64,000 nt of DNA from Paraburkholderia acidipaludis NBRC 101816 (GCF_000684975.1 NZ_BAXZ01000029.1:27928-91927), one strand, 5' to 3'; positions 45,238 to 54,410 are shown, counted from the first letter of the stretch. Notes: a model not told the origin generated them from the letters alone. A program made the numbers and translations.

Positions 45238-45747
45238 CTATTTGATGCCGAACCGATGATCGAGCGACAGAACGCCTCCGCCGCGCGCGATCATATAGAG
45301 CAACAGGCCCGCCCACGAAAGATGCGTCGGCCACGCATCGGGATAGACGAACACTTCGATCACCGTGGTCATGCCAAGAAGCGCGAGCGCCGCGCCGCGC
45401 GTGAAGAGACCGAGCACGAGCAGCACCGGGAAGAAGTGCTCGGAATAAGCCGCGATATGCGCGGCGATTTCGGGCGGAATCACGGGAATTTTGTACTCGT
45501 CCCGGAAGAGCTCATAGGTGCCGGGCGTGATCGTTAGCAAACCGCTGACCTTCGTGCGGCCGGACATGAAAAAGATCGACGCAATGGCGAAGCGGCAAAC
45601 GAGCGCGAGCAGCGAATGCCCGATGAGGCGGCCGGCCAGATCCGCAGCGGCATTCCAGCCGGCGCGCAGGCGGCCCGGCAGACCGCTGCGGTTCGTCGAA
45701 CCCGCATCGGAAGCGGCGTCCTGGGTTGCATTCCGGGGTGTGTTCAT
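45238..45747 (-). CDS. DoxX-family membrane protein of the bufferin cluster
   Basis: This 169-residue protein has a polar N-terminus and four membrane helices (about 45-65, 88-108, 112-130, 140-158). The DoxX core [20 protein letters not shown] and [20 protein letters not shown], with [20 protein letters not shown], is present. DoxX proteins often end bufABC operons and are thought to handle redox or quinone chemistry. It starts 1 base after the bufC stop, with GGAG as ribosome site. Confidence 0.85.
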   Translation of the reverse strand: MNTPRNATQDAASDAGSTNRSGLPGRLRAGWNAAADLAGRLIGHSLLALVCRFAIASIFFMSGRTKVSGLLTITPGTYELFRDEYKIPVIPPEIAAHIAAYSEHFFPVLLVLGLFTRGAALALLGMTTVIEVFVYPDAWPTHLSWAGLLLYMIARGGGVLSLDHRFGIK

Positions 45748-45748
45748 C

Positions 45749-46543
45749 TCAGGCTCCATTCATTTCGGATTGCTTCTCATCTCCGGAGGAAATGGCGGCG
45801 CTAAACGCGCCATCGGCAAACAGTTCGGAGAACAGGACGGCAAGATCGAGCGCGGGCTCGGCTTCGAGCGCCGCCAGCGTCGCCTCGCCCAGCTCGCGCC
45901 CCGCGGCGCAAACGTCCAGCAGCGCGCATGCGCCCTGGCTCAGCGCGCGCCACGTCACGCTTGCGCCGGCGCGCAACAACAAGGCGCCTTCGCCGCGCCA
46001 CGCGAGTTCTTCAGGCAGATCGACCGCTTCGCGGTTGGCGCGCCAGATCGTGTAGACCGGATGCGCGCCGAACCAGGCCCAGCGTGCGCTCGCGTGCGGC
46101 TTCAGCACCCGCCGTGCAAAATCTTCAGGCGCGTACCGGGCCACCTGCGCAGCCGCAAGCACGGGTTCGTCGGCCGCTACATGCGCCTCCACCCAGAACC
46201 GGTCGAGCCGGGCGGCGTCCGCGAGCCATGGCAACTCGCGCGCCGGTTCGAAGCCGGCCAGGAACGCCGGGAACGTCGCGCCGTAAAGCAGAAGCCGCGC
46301 GTCGTCGGGCGGTGTCGCCTGCGCGTAGATGAGCGCGGCCGAACGAAACCAGTCCACGCCGACCAGGCGCTCCACCGTGGGGAAATTCGCCCGCAAGGCA
46401 TCCACACAGCCCTTGAACACCGTGTTGCGGTAGACGGCGAAGCCCGGCTGCATGGCCAGTCCGGCCACGCGCGAATCCTCCGCGGACGCGCCGTGCAGCG
46501 CGCGGACGAAGTCGTCCTGAAAGCCAGTCAAGGTCGGATTCAT
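45749..46543 (-). CDS. bufC: DUF2063 protein, bufferin maturation partner BufC
   Basis: This 264-residue DUF2063 protein has the typical start [14 protein letters not shown], then [40 protein letters not shown] and the C-terminal [14 protein letters not shown]. In MNIO RiPP systems this family binds the precursor and presents it to the DUF692 oxidase. The start overlaps the bufB stop by four bases, supporting coupled synthesis of the pair. Confidence 0.9.
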   Translation of the reverse strand: MNPTLTGFQDDFVRALHGASAEDSRVAGLAMQPGFAVYRNTVFKGCVDALRANFPTVERLVGVDWFRSAALIYAQATPPDDARLLLYGATFPAFLAGFEPARELPWLADAARLDRFWVEAHVAADEPVLAAAQVARYAPEDFARRVLKPHASARWAWFGAHPVYTIWRANREAVDLPEELAWRGEGALLLRAGASVTWRALSQGACALLDVCAAGRELGEATLAALEAEPALDLAVLFSELFADGAFSAAISSGDEKQSEMNGA

Positions 46544-47382
46544 GCGAGAACCTCCGCACCGTCGAGCACGGCCTGGGCGCTATCGCGTTCGGCAAGCAGC
46601 GCGTCGAAACCGGGAATATGATCGTCGCGCTCGATCAGCGTGGGCCGCGGACCGAAGCGATCGATCGTGTGGCGATAGAGCTTCCACACGGCATCGGCAA
46701 TGGGGGCGTCGTGCGAATCGATCAGGAGCGGCGGCTGCATTGCTTCATCTACGCTGTGTCCCGCGAGATGGATCTCCATCACGGCCTCGCCCGGAAAGGC
46801 ATCGATCCAGCCGGCAGCATCGAAACCCATGTTGCAGGCGCTCACATAGACGTTGTTCACGTCGAGCAACAAGCCGCAGCCCGTGCGCCGCACCAGCTCC
46901 GCGAGAAATTCCGGCTCGCTCCACGTGTGCCCTTCGATGCGCACGTAGTGCGACGGGTTCTCGATGGCGATCCGCCGGCCCAACGCCTCCTGCGTGCGCG
47001 CGATGTTGTCCGCGATGCGCGAAAGCGCGGCGGTGTCGCGCGGAAACGGCAGCAGATCGGGATGATAATGAGCACGCCAGGCGGACCAGGCGAGATGCTC
47101 GGAGACGAGCGCCGGCTGCAGCCGGTCCGCCAGCGTGCGCAGCCGGCCCAGATGCGCCGCATCCGGCACGCGGTCCGCCGCGAGCGAGAGCGACACGCCA
47201 TGCAGCGACAGCGCGTGGCGCTCGCGCACCGCCTCGAGCCACGCGAGACGCGGGCCGCCCGCAACCATGTAGTTCTCCGGATGAACTTCGAACCAGAGTC
47301 CGTGCGCCTCGCAGTTGCGCGCTTCGTCATAATGCTGCGGCTTGAGACCGAGTCCCGCGCCGCATTCGGTGGGCGTGTTCAT
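46540..47382 (-). CDS. bufB: DUF692 multinuclear iron oxidase, bufferin maturase BufB
   Basis: This 280-residue TIM-barrel MNIO enzyme installs copper-binding heterocycles on cysteines of the precursor. Metal-ligand motifs are visible in order: [54 protein letters not shown] and [10 protein letters not shown]. The start [15 protein letters not shown] is the standard MNIO N-terminus. ATG 47382 lies 22 bases after the bufA stop. The cytoplasmic location and reaction are known for the family, not shown here. Confidence 0.92.
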   Translation of the reverse strand: MNTPTECGAGLGLKPQHYDEARNCEAHGLWFEVHPENYMVAGGPRLAWLEAVRERHALSLHGVSLSLAADRVPDAAHLGRLRTLADRLQPALVSEHLAWSAWRAHYHPDLLPFPRDTAALSRIADNIARTQEALGRRIAIENPSHYVRIEGHTWSEPEFLAELVRRTGCGLLLDVNNVYVSACNMGFDAAGWIDAFPGEAVMEIHLAGHSVDEAMQPPLLIDSHDAPIADAVWKLYRHTIDRFGPRPTLIERDDHIPGFDALLAERDSAQAVLDGAEVLA

Positions 47383-47404
47383 GATCGCCGGGCGGCCGTG
47401 TGCG

Positions 47405-47677
47405 TCAGGAGCCCATCGGCGTGAGCGAGCCGTGGCCCGCGGGCGTCTTGATCGACGTGCAGGTGCCGGCCGGGACGTTCTTCCAGTGCGAGCCGTCGTA
47501 GTCCATCTTCTGCGAACCGGCACAGGTCGTGCCCGCTCCCGCCTTGCAGTCGTTGTGGCCGGCCATCGCGACGCCGTAGCACTTTTCCACGCTGCCGGTC
47601 TGGGCCTGGGCAACGGTGGCGCCCGAAGCGAGCGAGGCAAGAATCAGCGCGGCGGCGGAAAACTTAAGAGTACTCAT
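47405..47677 (-). CDS. bufA: DUF2282 bufferin precursor peptide BufA
   Basis: This 90-residue precursor starts [20 protein letters not shown] with a Sec-type signal ending AQA-Q. The family motif [19 protein letters not shown] follows, then [23 protein letters not shown] and a short tail. The four Cys (positions 33, 44, 52, 73) match bufferin-1-type peptides, in which some are converted by BufB into copper-chelating rings and the product is exported. It is the first gene of bufA-bufB-bufC-doxX. A sigma-factor-type promoter lies about 80 bases upstream of the ATG. Confidence 0.92.
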   Translation of the reverse strand: MSTLKFSAAALILASLASGATVAQAQTGSVEKCYGVAMAGHNDCKAGAGTTCAGSQKMDYDGSHWKNVPAGTCTSIKTPAGHGSLTPMGS

Positions 47678-47759
47678 GATATAGGCTCCATCGGATGATG
47701 TTTGGACGGTATTCAGATCGTCTGCGGCATCGGGGCGATGCACACGCGATCTGCCTGTA

Positions 47760-47788
47760 ATTACGTGTCGGGGCGAGTGCCGGTTACA
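47760..47788 (-). promoter_or_regulatory. ECF-sigma promoter candidate for bufABC-doxX
   Basis: On the minus strand TGTAACC (47788-47782) is followed after exactly 16 bases by CGTAAT (47765-47760), placing a transcript start about 75 bases before bufA. The same motif and spacing precede the sigma gene and a DUF1223 gene. Confidence 0.7.
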
Positions 47789-47830
47789 GCCCGGCGCGCA
47801 AGCGCGGCAAAATATTTTTTTGTGCCGTGC

Positions 47831-47859
47831 TGTAACCTGTTGGCCCCGCCGGTCGTATA
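47831..47859 (+). promoter_or_regulatory. ECF-sigma promoter candidate for the sigma/anti-sigma operon
   Basis: TGTAACC (47831-47837), 16 bases, then CGTATA (47854-47859) on the plus strand, about 240 bases before the sigma-factor ATG. This suggests autoregulation. A 28-codon frame (47919-48005) lies in the leader, but I cannot show that it is translated. Confidence 0.65.
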
Positions 47860-48098
47860 CGCTTCCCACAAGCCTTGGACCATAGCGCCGCACATTGAAA
47901 GCAATCAGAAAGAAAACCATGCCGCAGCTCATGCTTGACGAATGCCCGGAAGGCCCGCGACTATTGAAGGAGAGCCCGCCCACCGTCACCGGAGCCCTGT
48001 CATGACCCGCAACGTGCCATTCGCCTGATGCGCGCGCAATCCGCTGCAATCCCGTTGCGTGCGCCGACATTTCACCCGTGCTGTAACCGGAGTTCGCG

Positions 48099-48671
48099 AT
48101 GAACCGAACTACCGGTAACGAACCGGCACGCGGCACCGAAGAGCGGCTCAAGGCGTTGTTCGTGCGCGGCCTCGCCGGCGACACGACGGCCTATCACGCC
48201 TTTCTCTCGGAGCTCGGCTCGCATCTGCGCGGCTTTCTGCGCAAGCGGCTCTATGCGTTGCAGGACGACGTGGAGGATCTCGTGCAGGAAATCCTGCTTG
48301 CCGTGCACAACGGCCGCGCCACCTATCGCCCCGAGGAACCGCTCACGGCCTGGGTGCACGCGATTGCGCGCTACAAGCTGACCGACTTCTTCCGGGCGCG
48401 CTCGCGCCGCGAAGCGCTGCAGACACCGCTCGACGACGAGCTGGAAATCTTCGCGACCTGCGACGACGAGGCCACCGACGCGCGCCGCGACCTCGGCAAG
48501 ATGCTCGACCAGTTGCCGGACCGCCAGCGCCTGCCGATCCTGCACGTGAAGCTGCAGGGGCTGTCGGTCACGGAAACGGCGAAGCTGACCGGCCTCTCGG
48601 AATCGGCGGTTAAGGTGGGTGTACATCGCGGCCTCAAGGCGCTCGCGCTGAAGTTTCAGAACGCATCATGA
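48099..48671 (+). CDS. sigF: ECF sigma factor (SigF-like) controlling the bufferin cluster
   Basis: This 190-residue protein has sigma-2 ([60 protein letters not shown]) and sigma-4 ([40 protein letters not shown]). DVEDLVQE and [17 protein letters not shown] are characteristic of ECF factors paired with DUF1109 anti-sigma proteins, as in Caulobacter SigF/NrsF. The ribosome site is CGGAG. It overlaps the anti-sigma gene by four bases and is divergent from bufA. Confidence 0.92.
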   Translation: MNRTTGNEPARGTEERLKALFVRGLAGDTTAYHAFLSELGSHLRGFLRKRLYALQDDVEDLVQEILLAVHNGRATYRPEEPLTAWVHAIARYKLTDFFRARSRREALQTPLDDELEIFATCDDEATDARRDLGKMLDQLPDRQRLPILHVKLQGLSVTETAKLTGLSESAVKVGVHRGLKALALKFQNAS

Positions 48672-49309
48672 AAACAGAGGACCTCATTTCCCTACTCGCC
48701 ACGGGCGCAACACCAGTCGACCGCCATGTGGTCTCGCGGCGCTTCGCCAGGGCGCTGATCGCCGGCGGCCTCGGCTCGACGCTCCTGATGGCGCTCGTGT
48801 TCGGCGTGCGCCACGACCTCGCGACCGTCGCGGCCACGCCAGCCTTCTGGCTCAAGCTCGCGCTGCCGTTCTTCCTCGCGCTGGGGGCGCTCGCCGCCAC
48901 CACGCGGCTCTCGCGGCCCGGCGGGGCGCCGCGCATGGCCTGGGCCGCCATGGCCTGGCCGGTCGTGGCCGTGTGGCTGGGCGCCATCGCGCTCGTCTCG
49001 CTCGCGCCGCCTGACGAGCGCCTCGCGCTCGTCATGGGGCAGACATGGCGCGTGTGCCCGTTCAACATCGCATTCCTTTCGGTGCCGTCGTTCGTCGGCG
49101 TGTTCTGGGCCTTGCGCGGCCTCGCGCCCACGCGCCTGCGCGTCGCCGGCTTCACGGGCGGACTGCTGGCGAGCGCCACGGCGACGCTCGCCTATTCCCT
49201 GCATTGCCCCGAAATGGAGGTGTCGTTCTGGGCCGTCTGGTATCTGCTCGGCATGGCCATTCCGGCCGGTATCGGCGCCTGGCTCGGGCCGCGGCTGCTG
49301 CGCTGGTGA
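48668..49309 (+). CDS. nrsF: DUF1109 membrane anti-sigma factor (NrsF-like)
   Basis: This 213-residue protein has six predicted membrane helices. The short cytoplasmic N-terminus [20 protein letters not shown] should bind the sigma factor. Two conserved Cys in [16 protein letters not shown] and [20 protein letters not shown] correspond to the CP motifs needed for metal/redox sensing in NrsF-type proteins. Release of the sigma factor on metal or oxidative stress is known for the family and inferred here. Confidence 0.9.
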   Translation: MKTEDLISLLATGATPVDRHVVSRRFARALIAGGLGSTLLMALVFGVRHDLATVAATPAFWLKLALPFFLALGALAATTRLSRPGGAPRMAWAAMAWPVVAVWLGAIALVSLAPPDERLALVMGQTWRVCPFNIAFLSVPSFVGVFWALRGLAPTRLRVAGFTGGLLASATATLAYSLHCPEMEVSFWAVWYLLGMAIPAGIGAWLGPRLLRW

Positions 49310-49382
49310 CGGGGGGCGGCGCCCGACGCCGCCCGGGTACAGCGCCTGCGCTCGGCACGCTGTACCGACACCGGAGACCACC

Positions 49383-49649
49383 ATGCACTCCTCCGCATCC
49401 ATCGCGGCGGAAGCCGCGGCGCGCCAGGACTTCAAACAGCGCATCGAAGCCGCGCTTGCGCAAGTGAACTATCCCGCCCACCCGCCCATCCTGATCGAGA
49501 CCGCCGAGCAGAGCGGCGCGGCAAGCGATGTAGTCGCCGCCTTGCGCACACTCCCCGACGAGGCTTTCGGCAGCTTTTCCGAAGTGGCCGCCTCTATCGA
49601 GGCGGCACGCAAGCCAGCCGGCGATCTGGACCAGAATTGCGGGCGCTGA
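49383..49649 (+). CDS. DUF2795 protein
   Basis: This 88-residue protein matches DUF2795: FKQRIEAALAQVNYPAHPPI, then LIETAEQSGAASDVVAALRT and LPDEAFGSFSEVAASIE. The family is small, soluble and of unknown function, common in actinobacteria and Burkholderiales. It lies 74 bases after the anti-sigma gene but probably has its own promoter. The following ~270 bases (49650-49919) show no gene. Confidence 0.8.
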   Translation: MHSSASIAAEAAARQDFKQRIEAALAQVNYPAHPPILIETAEQSGAASDVVAALRTLPDEAFGSFSEVAASIEAARKPAGDLDQNCGR

Positions 49650-49919
49650 GCGCAAGACCGGTAACGTACTTTTACATCTCGCTCGCGGCGTACACCGCGC
49701 CCGCTACGCGCCGCCCCATGCCGTAGCGGGCCGAAAGGCCCGCCACCCGGGCTATTCGGCCCGTGAACCCTGGCCATTGCCTCGCCCGGACAAGCCGGGA
49801 ACGGAACGTGCGCTGAGTCCCGCCAGGACAGGCGCGGCGCGCAAGCGCGCGCGTACGCGCCGGGAACGAAACGCAAAAAAACAGGCGCGGACAGCACCGT
49901 GCCTGGCAGGTACACATGC

Positions 49920-50270
49920 ATGGCTACTGTATTGCTCGTTGACGACGACCCCAATGCGCTTGACGCACTAAAAGAACTGGTCGGCCAGGAAGGCTACCGT
50001 GTCACGACCGCGGCGGATGGGACCGACGCGCTCCGGAGCGCGCTCGCCGATCCGCCCGACGTCGTGATCTCCGACTGCATGATGCCGCGCATGGACGGCA
50101 TCGCATTGATGCGTGCGATGCGGCGCAATCGGGCGCTCGCGCATGTCCCGCTCGTGCTCGTTTCCGCACTGGTCACGCCGCCGGCCGATGCCGACGTGGC
50201 GGGCTTCCTGCGCAAGCCGTTCGCCGTCACCCAGCTGCTCGACATCCTGCGCCGCGTCCAGACGGCTTGA
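49920..50270 (+). CDS. Single-domain response regulator
   Basis: This 116-residue protein is only a receiver domain: ATVLLVDDDPNALDALKELV, phospho-acceptor Asp in DVVISDCMMPRMDG, Ser in LVLVSALV and Lys in GFLRKPFAV. With no output domain it may act as a phosphate shuttle or CheY-like signal. No kinase is next to it. ATG 49920 (MATVLLV) is preferred to an upstream in-frame start because the receiver fold begins immediately. Confidence 0.88.
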   Translation: MATVLLVDDDPNALDALKELVGQEGYRVTTAADGTDALRSALADPPDVVISDCMMPRMDGIALMRAMRRNRALAHVPLVLVSALVTPPADADVAGFLRKPFAVTQLLDILRRVQTA

Positions 50271-50392
50271 GCGGCGCCGGACCGGCGCCCGTCATCGCAC
50301 AATCGGCCACGCCCGATCCATAGCGTTCCTCAATACCGTGCGAGGCACGCCGGATGCTTCCCACAAGACAAGAACTTTTGACGGAAGCCGAT

Positions 50393-50515
50393 ATGAACCT
50401 CCTCCACCGAACTCATCCCGCGCTAAGGAGCGCAATTTCCCTGACCAGCCTCGTAGCGATCGAATGTGCCCTCGTGGCGGGCGTGCTGCTCGCCCTGCAC
50501 ATCGATCCGATGTAA
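50393..50515 (+). CDS. Predicted 40-residue single-helix membrane protein
   Basis: This frame reads MNLLHRTHPALRSAISLTSL then VAIECALVAGVLLALHIDPM. A basic N-terminus precedes one membrane helix (about residues 18-35). GGAAG lies just upstream of the ATG. It sits in a run of small stress-type genes on the same strand. No family recognised; the short length limits confidence. Confidence 0.45.
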   Translation: MNLLHRTHPALRSAISLTSLVAIECALVAGVLLALHIDPM

Positions 50516-50540
50516 CGCAGTCCTCAAGAGGAGCACGATC

Positions 50541-50747
50541 ATGAACGCGTATGCAGGCCGCTCGCAAGACGAGCGCATTGCCCGGCGCAAGCACGAGATC
50601 CAGCGCGCCCAGGAGCCGCCGGGCGGCCAGATGGCTGTTTATGGCACCGGGCCGGATCCCGACCATAGCTGCGGCGAACTCTCGCCGCGCGGCAAGGAAA
50701 TCTGGCGCCGGGGCGCCGGCCTCGACGGCGGCGGCAAGGCCGATTGA
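50541..50747 (+). CDS. Small hydrophilic hypothetical protein
   Basis: This 68-residue protein starts MNAYAGRSQDERIARRKHEI, followed by QRAQEPPGGQMAVYGTGPDP and a Gly-rich end. A strong AAGAGGAG site precedes ATG 50541. Likely disordered. It forms part of a group of short genes before the PRC-barrel gene. Confidence 0.6.
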   Translation: MNAYAGRSQDERIARRKHEIQRAQEPPGGQMAVYGTGPDPDHSCGELSPRGKEIWRRGAGLDGGGKAD

Positions 50748-50891
50748 CCGCAAGATCGACGGCAAATCGACTGACGATGCAGCGCATCGCGGCGCCTGCG
50801 AGGGGGTTCTCGCGGGAATGGCACATGCGCATCGAAAGGGGCTTGTCCACGCGCGGCGGTCCCGGTGCCGCCTCATCCGAAGGAGTCCGTC

Positions 50892-51392
50892 ATGCCCAAC
50901 CCGGTTCTCTCCCCTGCGCCTGACGGCAATGGCGCGCGCATCGTCAAACGCGAGCACGAGTCGTCGATCGGCCCTGGCCCCTATGTCATGGGCGCAAGCA
51001 CGCTCGATGGCGATCGGGTCCTGAGCGCGGAAGGCGACGAAATCGGCAAGATCAAGGACATCATGCTCGACGTGCACAGCGGACGTATCGCCTATGCGGT
51101 GATGTCGAGCGGCGGCCGGCTCGGAATCGGCGACAAGCTGCTGGCGATTCCCTGGGACGCGCTTACGCTCGACGCCGTGCGCAAGTGCTTTGTCCTTGCG
51201 TTGCCGGCGGAGCACGTGAAGAACGCACCGGGCTTCGACAAGCGCCACTGGCCGGCGATGGCCGACCGCGCCTGGGCCACCGCCGTGCACGGGTACTACG
51301 GCCGCGACCCTTACTGGAGCATCGAAACGGCACTGCCCGGCGAGAGCAGCAGGAGCGAAGAACCGCCGGAAGCGGGCGGCGTGAAGCTCTGA
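50892..51392 (+). CDS. PRC-barrel domain protein
   Basis: This 166-residue protein has the PRC-barrel core MGASTLDGDRVLSAEGDEIG, KIKDIMLDVHSGRIAYAVMS and LLAIPWDALTLDA. A C-terminal region with YYGRDPYWS follows. PRC-barrels often associate with envelope, RNA or photosystem complexes; this soluble type in Burkholderiaceae is usually stress-linked and its exact role is unknown. AAGGAG lies before ATG 50892. Confidence 0.88.
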   Translation: MPNPVLSPAPDGNGARIVKREHESSIGPGPYVMGASTLDGDRVLSAEGDEIGKIKDIMLDVHSGRIAYAVMSSGGRLGIGDKLLAIPWDALTLDAVRKCFVLALPAEHVKNAPGFDKRHWPAMADRAWATAVHGYYGRDPYWSIETALPGESSRSEEPPEAGGVKL

Positions 51393-51404
51393 TAACGGAC
51401 TGCC

Positions 51405-51644
51405 TCACTTGCCGCGCAGGCGCCGCCGCATCTCCGCCGTGAGCCGCTGCTGCGCCTCGCCATAGCCGGCCCAGGGATCCTCGCGCAGCCGCAGCGTATG
51501 GAGCCGCTCGCGCAGATTGCCGATGGTCCACGATGGTCCATTGGGTGCCGCCTGTCGTGCGGTCGAGTTCATCCCAGCCGATCGGCACCGAAACACCCAG
51601 GCCCGGCCGCGCGCGCAATCCCAGTTCGTCGGGCAGATCGTGGG
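51405..51644 (-). pseudogene. ligD: C-terminal fragment of DNA ligase D polymerase domain
   Basis: Two minus-strand frames join to give the end of the LigD primase/polymerase domain: GLRARPGLGVSVPIGWDELD, TGGTQWTI, then IGNLRERLHTLRLREDPWAG and GEAQQRLTAEMRRRL. The two parts are out of frame because CGATGGTCCA is repeated in tandem at 51521-51540; removing one copy restores one frame across the join. The rest of LigD is absent, and the fragment abuts the DUF1328 gene. It is a dead remnant. Confidence 0.7.
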
Positions 51645-51809
51645 TCAGCCGCGCCGCACAATGCCCATGATGAGGGTAACGAGGAAAATCACGATGAAGA
51701 TGTAGAACAGGATCTTCGCGATGGCCGCGGCGCCTGCTGCTATGCCGCCGAAGCCAAATACGGCTGCGATGATCGCAATGATGAAAAAAATGATCGCATA
51801 TTGAAGCAT
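51645..51809 (-). CDS. DUF1328 (YtjA-like) small membrane protein
   Basis: This 54-residue protein begins [20 protein letters not shown] then [20 protein letters not shown] and ends IMGIVRRG. Two hydrophobic helices with a Gly/Ala-rich turn are typical of DUF1328. GGAGG precedes ATG 51809. Such proteins are induced by envelope stress in several bacteria; function unproven. Confidence 0.92.
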   Translation of the reverse strand: MLQYAIIFFIIAIIAAVFGFGGIAAGAAAIAKILFYIFIVIFLVTLIMGIVRRG

Positions 51810-52024
51810 GACGTCCTCCAGTTTCCGGTCGCACCGGGGAAAGTCCCCGCGCCGTCGGCAACGGACCACGGCGCGGCGTAGGCGCAGGCCGCGCCATTGC
51901 CCGGCCTGCATCTGCGTGCCATGCATCATTCCCGTCTGCTCGCCGCATCCGGGTCCGGCACGTTGCAGTTTCTGGAGCAAGCCCGGTGCCCGGAACGCGG
52001 GGTGTACTACGTCACCGTGTTACG

Positions 52025-52438
52025 TCACTGCGTCGTATTAGGCGGCGTGGTCGGCATGGCGTTGCTGTTGCCGCCGCCCGAATTGCCGTTGCCCGAGCCG
52101 TTGTAGCCGGGCGCCGTCGTGCCCGGAGCGGTATTCGCGGGGACGCCCATCACCGTGCCGGCTCCGCCGGCCGTACCGTTCGCGCCCGGCGAACCATAAC
52201 CGCTATCCGGGGCCGTACCCGGAGCCACACCGGTCGAGCCCGGCGCGCTGTTGCCCGGCGCCATGCCGCCACCACCGCCGCCGCCATTGCCCATCCCTGC
52301 GGAGCCGCCGGCAGAGCCACCTCCCGCGCCCATGCCGCCCGCGCCGCCGGCGCCGCCCGTACCGCCCGCAGCCCATGCCGTGCCCGAAAGCGCCATCACC
52401 AGTGCCCATGCCATTGCGTGCTTCGTCGATCGGTTCAT
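52025..52438 (-). CDS. Secreted glycine-rich low-complexity protein
   Basis: This 137-residue protein has a signal peptide MNRSTKHAMAWALVMALSGT ending AWA-A. Everything after is Gly/Ala/Ser/Asn/Pro/Thr-rich (GTGGAGGAGGMGAGGGSAGG, NTAPGTTAPGYNGSGNG). It is likely disordered in the periplasm or surface. Similar Gly-rich secreted proteins are frequent in Burkholderia; no domain is assignable. Confidence 0.65.
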   Translation of the reverse strand: MNRSTKHAMAWALVMALSGTAWAAGGTGGAGGAGGMGAGGGSAGGSAGMGNGGGGGGGMAPGNSAPGSTGVAPGTAPDSGYGSPGANGTAGGAGTVMGVPANTAPGTTAPGYNGSGNGNSGGGNSNAMPTTPPNTTQ

Positions 52439-52627
52439 CGTCGATCTCCTTTTCGCGTCATACGGTTCGAGAAAAGCGGCGTATGCCCGCTGGGCGCGCC
52501 GCGCGTACACCTGCTGGCGCGCAAGCGATGTGCCACGAAGCATGGATGCACCCCATACCGTAAATTCAATAAGCATTGCCAGGCAATAGACGAAACCTGC
52601 CGCCCGATCCTGCGGTCGGGCCGGTAT

Positions 52628-53485
52628 TTACGCCTGCGGCGGATTCCAGCCGTTGCGCCGGAACGTGGTGGCGAAGAACAGCACCTGATAGCGGATGGCG
52701 TTGGACCAGTAGGCCCAGGTGTGACCGCCGGGCCGTTCCGCGTAGTCGTGCGGCACGCCGAGCGCGACGAGCCGCTCGTGCAGCACGCGGTTCGAGTTGA
52801 CGAAATGATCGTCCACGCCGCAGTCGATGGTCAGGTCGATGTGGGCACGCCGGAATTCGTTCGTGTTCTCGACGATCGCGTTGCGGCTCCAGAATTCGGC
52901 ATGCCGCGCGGGATCGCCGAACACGCGGTCGATGCCGGGCTCGTCTTCGCAGGCGCGCGGGTCCACCGCACCGCTGATGCTGCCTGCCGCACCGAAGGTA
53001 TCGCGCCGGTCGAGCGCAATGTGCAGGGCGCCAAAGCCGCCCATGCTGAGCCCCGTGATCGCGCGTCCCTCTTTCGCGGCGATGGTGCGCAAATGCGCGT
53101 CCACCCACGCAACGACCTCGTGGCCCACGTAGGTCTCGTAGCGGCTGCGCGGATCGAAGGGGCTGTCGATGTACCAGCTCTCGGGGCCGCCGTCCGGCAT
53201 CACGAGAATCACGTGATAGCGGTCTGCCAACTCGCTCACCCGGGAATTCGCTGCCCAGTCCGTATGATCGCCGCCCGAACCGTGCAGCAGGTAGATCACC
53301 GGATAACGTTGCTTACCGCCATCCCGGGCGTAGTCGTCCGGCAGCACGATCGTGGCGCCGTGCGTTTGCTGCATGGCGGCGCTGGGAATGCTGACCACGC
53401 TGGATTGGAACGCAGAAGCGTGACTGGCGATTAGCAGTGGGGAAACGAGCCAGAGTGCGAGCCGGAATGCGCGGGCCTTGTTCAT
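52628..53485 (-). CDS. Secreted alpha/beta-hydrolase (esterase D / putative tributyrin esterase type)
   Basis: This 285-residue protein has a signal peptide (MNKARAFRLALWLVSPLLIA, cleaved near SHASA). It belongs to the esterase PF00756 family: VIYLLHGSGGDHTDWAANSR (oxyanion), nucleophile in ITGLSMGGFGALHIAL, Asp in TIDCGVDDHF and catalytic His in PGGHTWAYWSNAIR. It may hydrolyse S-formylglutathione-like or carbohydrate esters; export argues for an envelope or polysaccharide ester. Confidence 0.88.
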   Translation of the reverse strand: MNKARAFRLALWLVSPLLIASHASAFQSSVVSIPSAAMQQTHGATIVLPDDYARDGGKQRYPVIYLLHGSGGDHTDWAANSRVSELADRYHVILVMPDGGPESWYIDSPFDPRSRYETYVGHEVVAWVDAHLRTIAAKEGRAITGLSMGGFGALHIALDRRDTFGAAGSISGAVDPRACEDEPGIDRVFGDPARHAEFWSRNAIVENTNEFRRAHIDLTIDCGVDDHFVNSNRVLHERLVALGVPHDYAERPGGHTWAYWSNAIRYQVLFFATTFRRNGWNPPQA

Positions 53486-53715
53486 GAGGGGGTCGCTCTT
53501 GTTTTTGGCGCCAATCTCGCCCGGACGCGGTCCGGACGCGGGCGGAGAAGCGCTTCGACCCACTCTAGCAACGGCTACTTACAGTCAAATTTCAGGCAAG
53601 CCTACGGAATGCAAGCGGGGCATCGTCGGCCTCGACGGACTCATCGCCCCCAACCGCCTGACCGAAGCCCGCCGCGCGCGGGACTTCGATCCGCCTCGAT
53701 CCGTTGTGCGCAGCG

Positions 53716-54390
53716 TTAGCGCGATTTCGCGGTCATATACGCCACCGCGGCCTTGATCTCGGCATCGGAGCAGGCCGCGCATCCGCCGTGCGGCGGCATG
53801 GCCTTGAAGCCGATCAGCGCGTGCTGCAGCAGCGTGGCATCGCCTTGCGCAATGCGCGGCATCCATGCGGCCTTGTCGCCGACTTTCGGCGCCCCCGCCG
53901 CCCCGGTGGCGTGACATGCAAAGCAGACCGAACCATAGACCGCTTCACCCGAGCGCACCGGCGCGGCGGAAACCGCTTCGGTCTTCGCAGACGCCGCCGC
54001 AGCGGGAATGGGCGTCACCCCGCCGCCCGTATCCACCGCGTCGGCCACCGCCACGCCACCGCCCTGCCCGCGCAACAGACTGAAATACGCCGCGATATTG
54101 ACGATGTCGCGATCCGAAAGCGGCGCGGCCATGGCGTTCATGGTGGGATTTTGCCGGGTCTTGCCGTCCCGGTACGCCTGCAGCGCCCCCTCGAGATAAC
54201 CGCGGTGCTGCCCCGCAAGATTCGGCACGCCCGGAATCTTCGCCACGCCGTCAACGTTATGGCATGCGAAGCAAACGGCGGCGCGCCGCTTGCCCGCCGC
54301 GACATCGGGCGCGTCCCCCGACGTCTGCGCATGCGCCGTCACGCAGAACAGCGACAGCAGAACCAATCCGAACCGGATGATGTTGCTCAT
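53716..54390 (-). CDS. Diheme cytochrome c (c4-like), periplasmic
   Basis: This 224-residue protein has a signal peptide MSNIIRFGLVLLSLFCVTAH ending AHA-Q and two haem c sites: CFACHNVDG and CFACHATGAAGAPKVGD. Likely Met ligands lie in NPTMNAMAAPLSDRDI and HALIGFKAMPPHGGC. The two cytochrome folds are joined by an Ala/Val-rich linker. It follows the two bd-like oxidase subunits on the same strand and probably delivers electrons to them. Confidence 0.9.
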   Translation of the reverse strand: MSNIIRFGLVLLSLFCVTAHAQTSGDAPDVAAGKRRAAVCFACHNVDGVAKIPGVPNLAGQHRGYLEGALQAYRDGKTRQNPTMNAMAAPLSDRDIVNIAAYFSLLRGQGGGVAVADAVDTGGGVTPIPAAAASAKTEAVSAAPVRSGEAVYGSVCFACHATGAAGAPKVGDKAAWMPRIAQGDATLLQHALIGFKAMPPHGGCAACSDAEIKAAVAYMTAKSR

Positions 54391-54410
54391 GATTTCGACG
54401 CCTCCCCGCA

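Noticed and set aside
48077..48090. A further TGTAACC just before the sigma-factor start codon
   Set aside because: A 16-base spacer would put the -10 element inside the coding start, leaving no leader or ribosome site.
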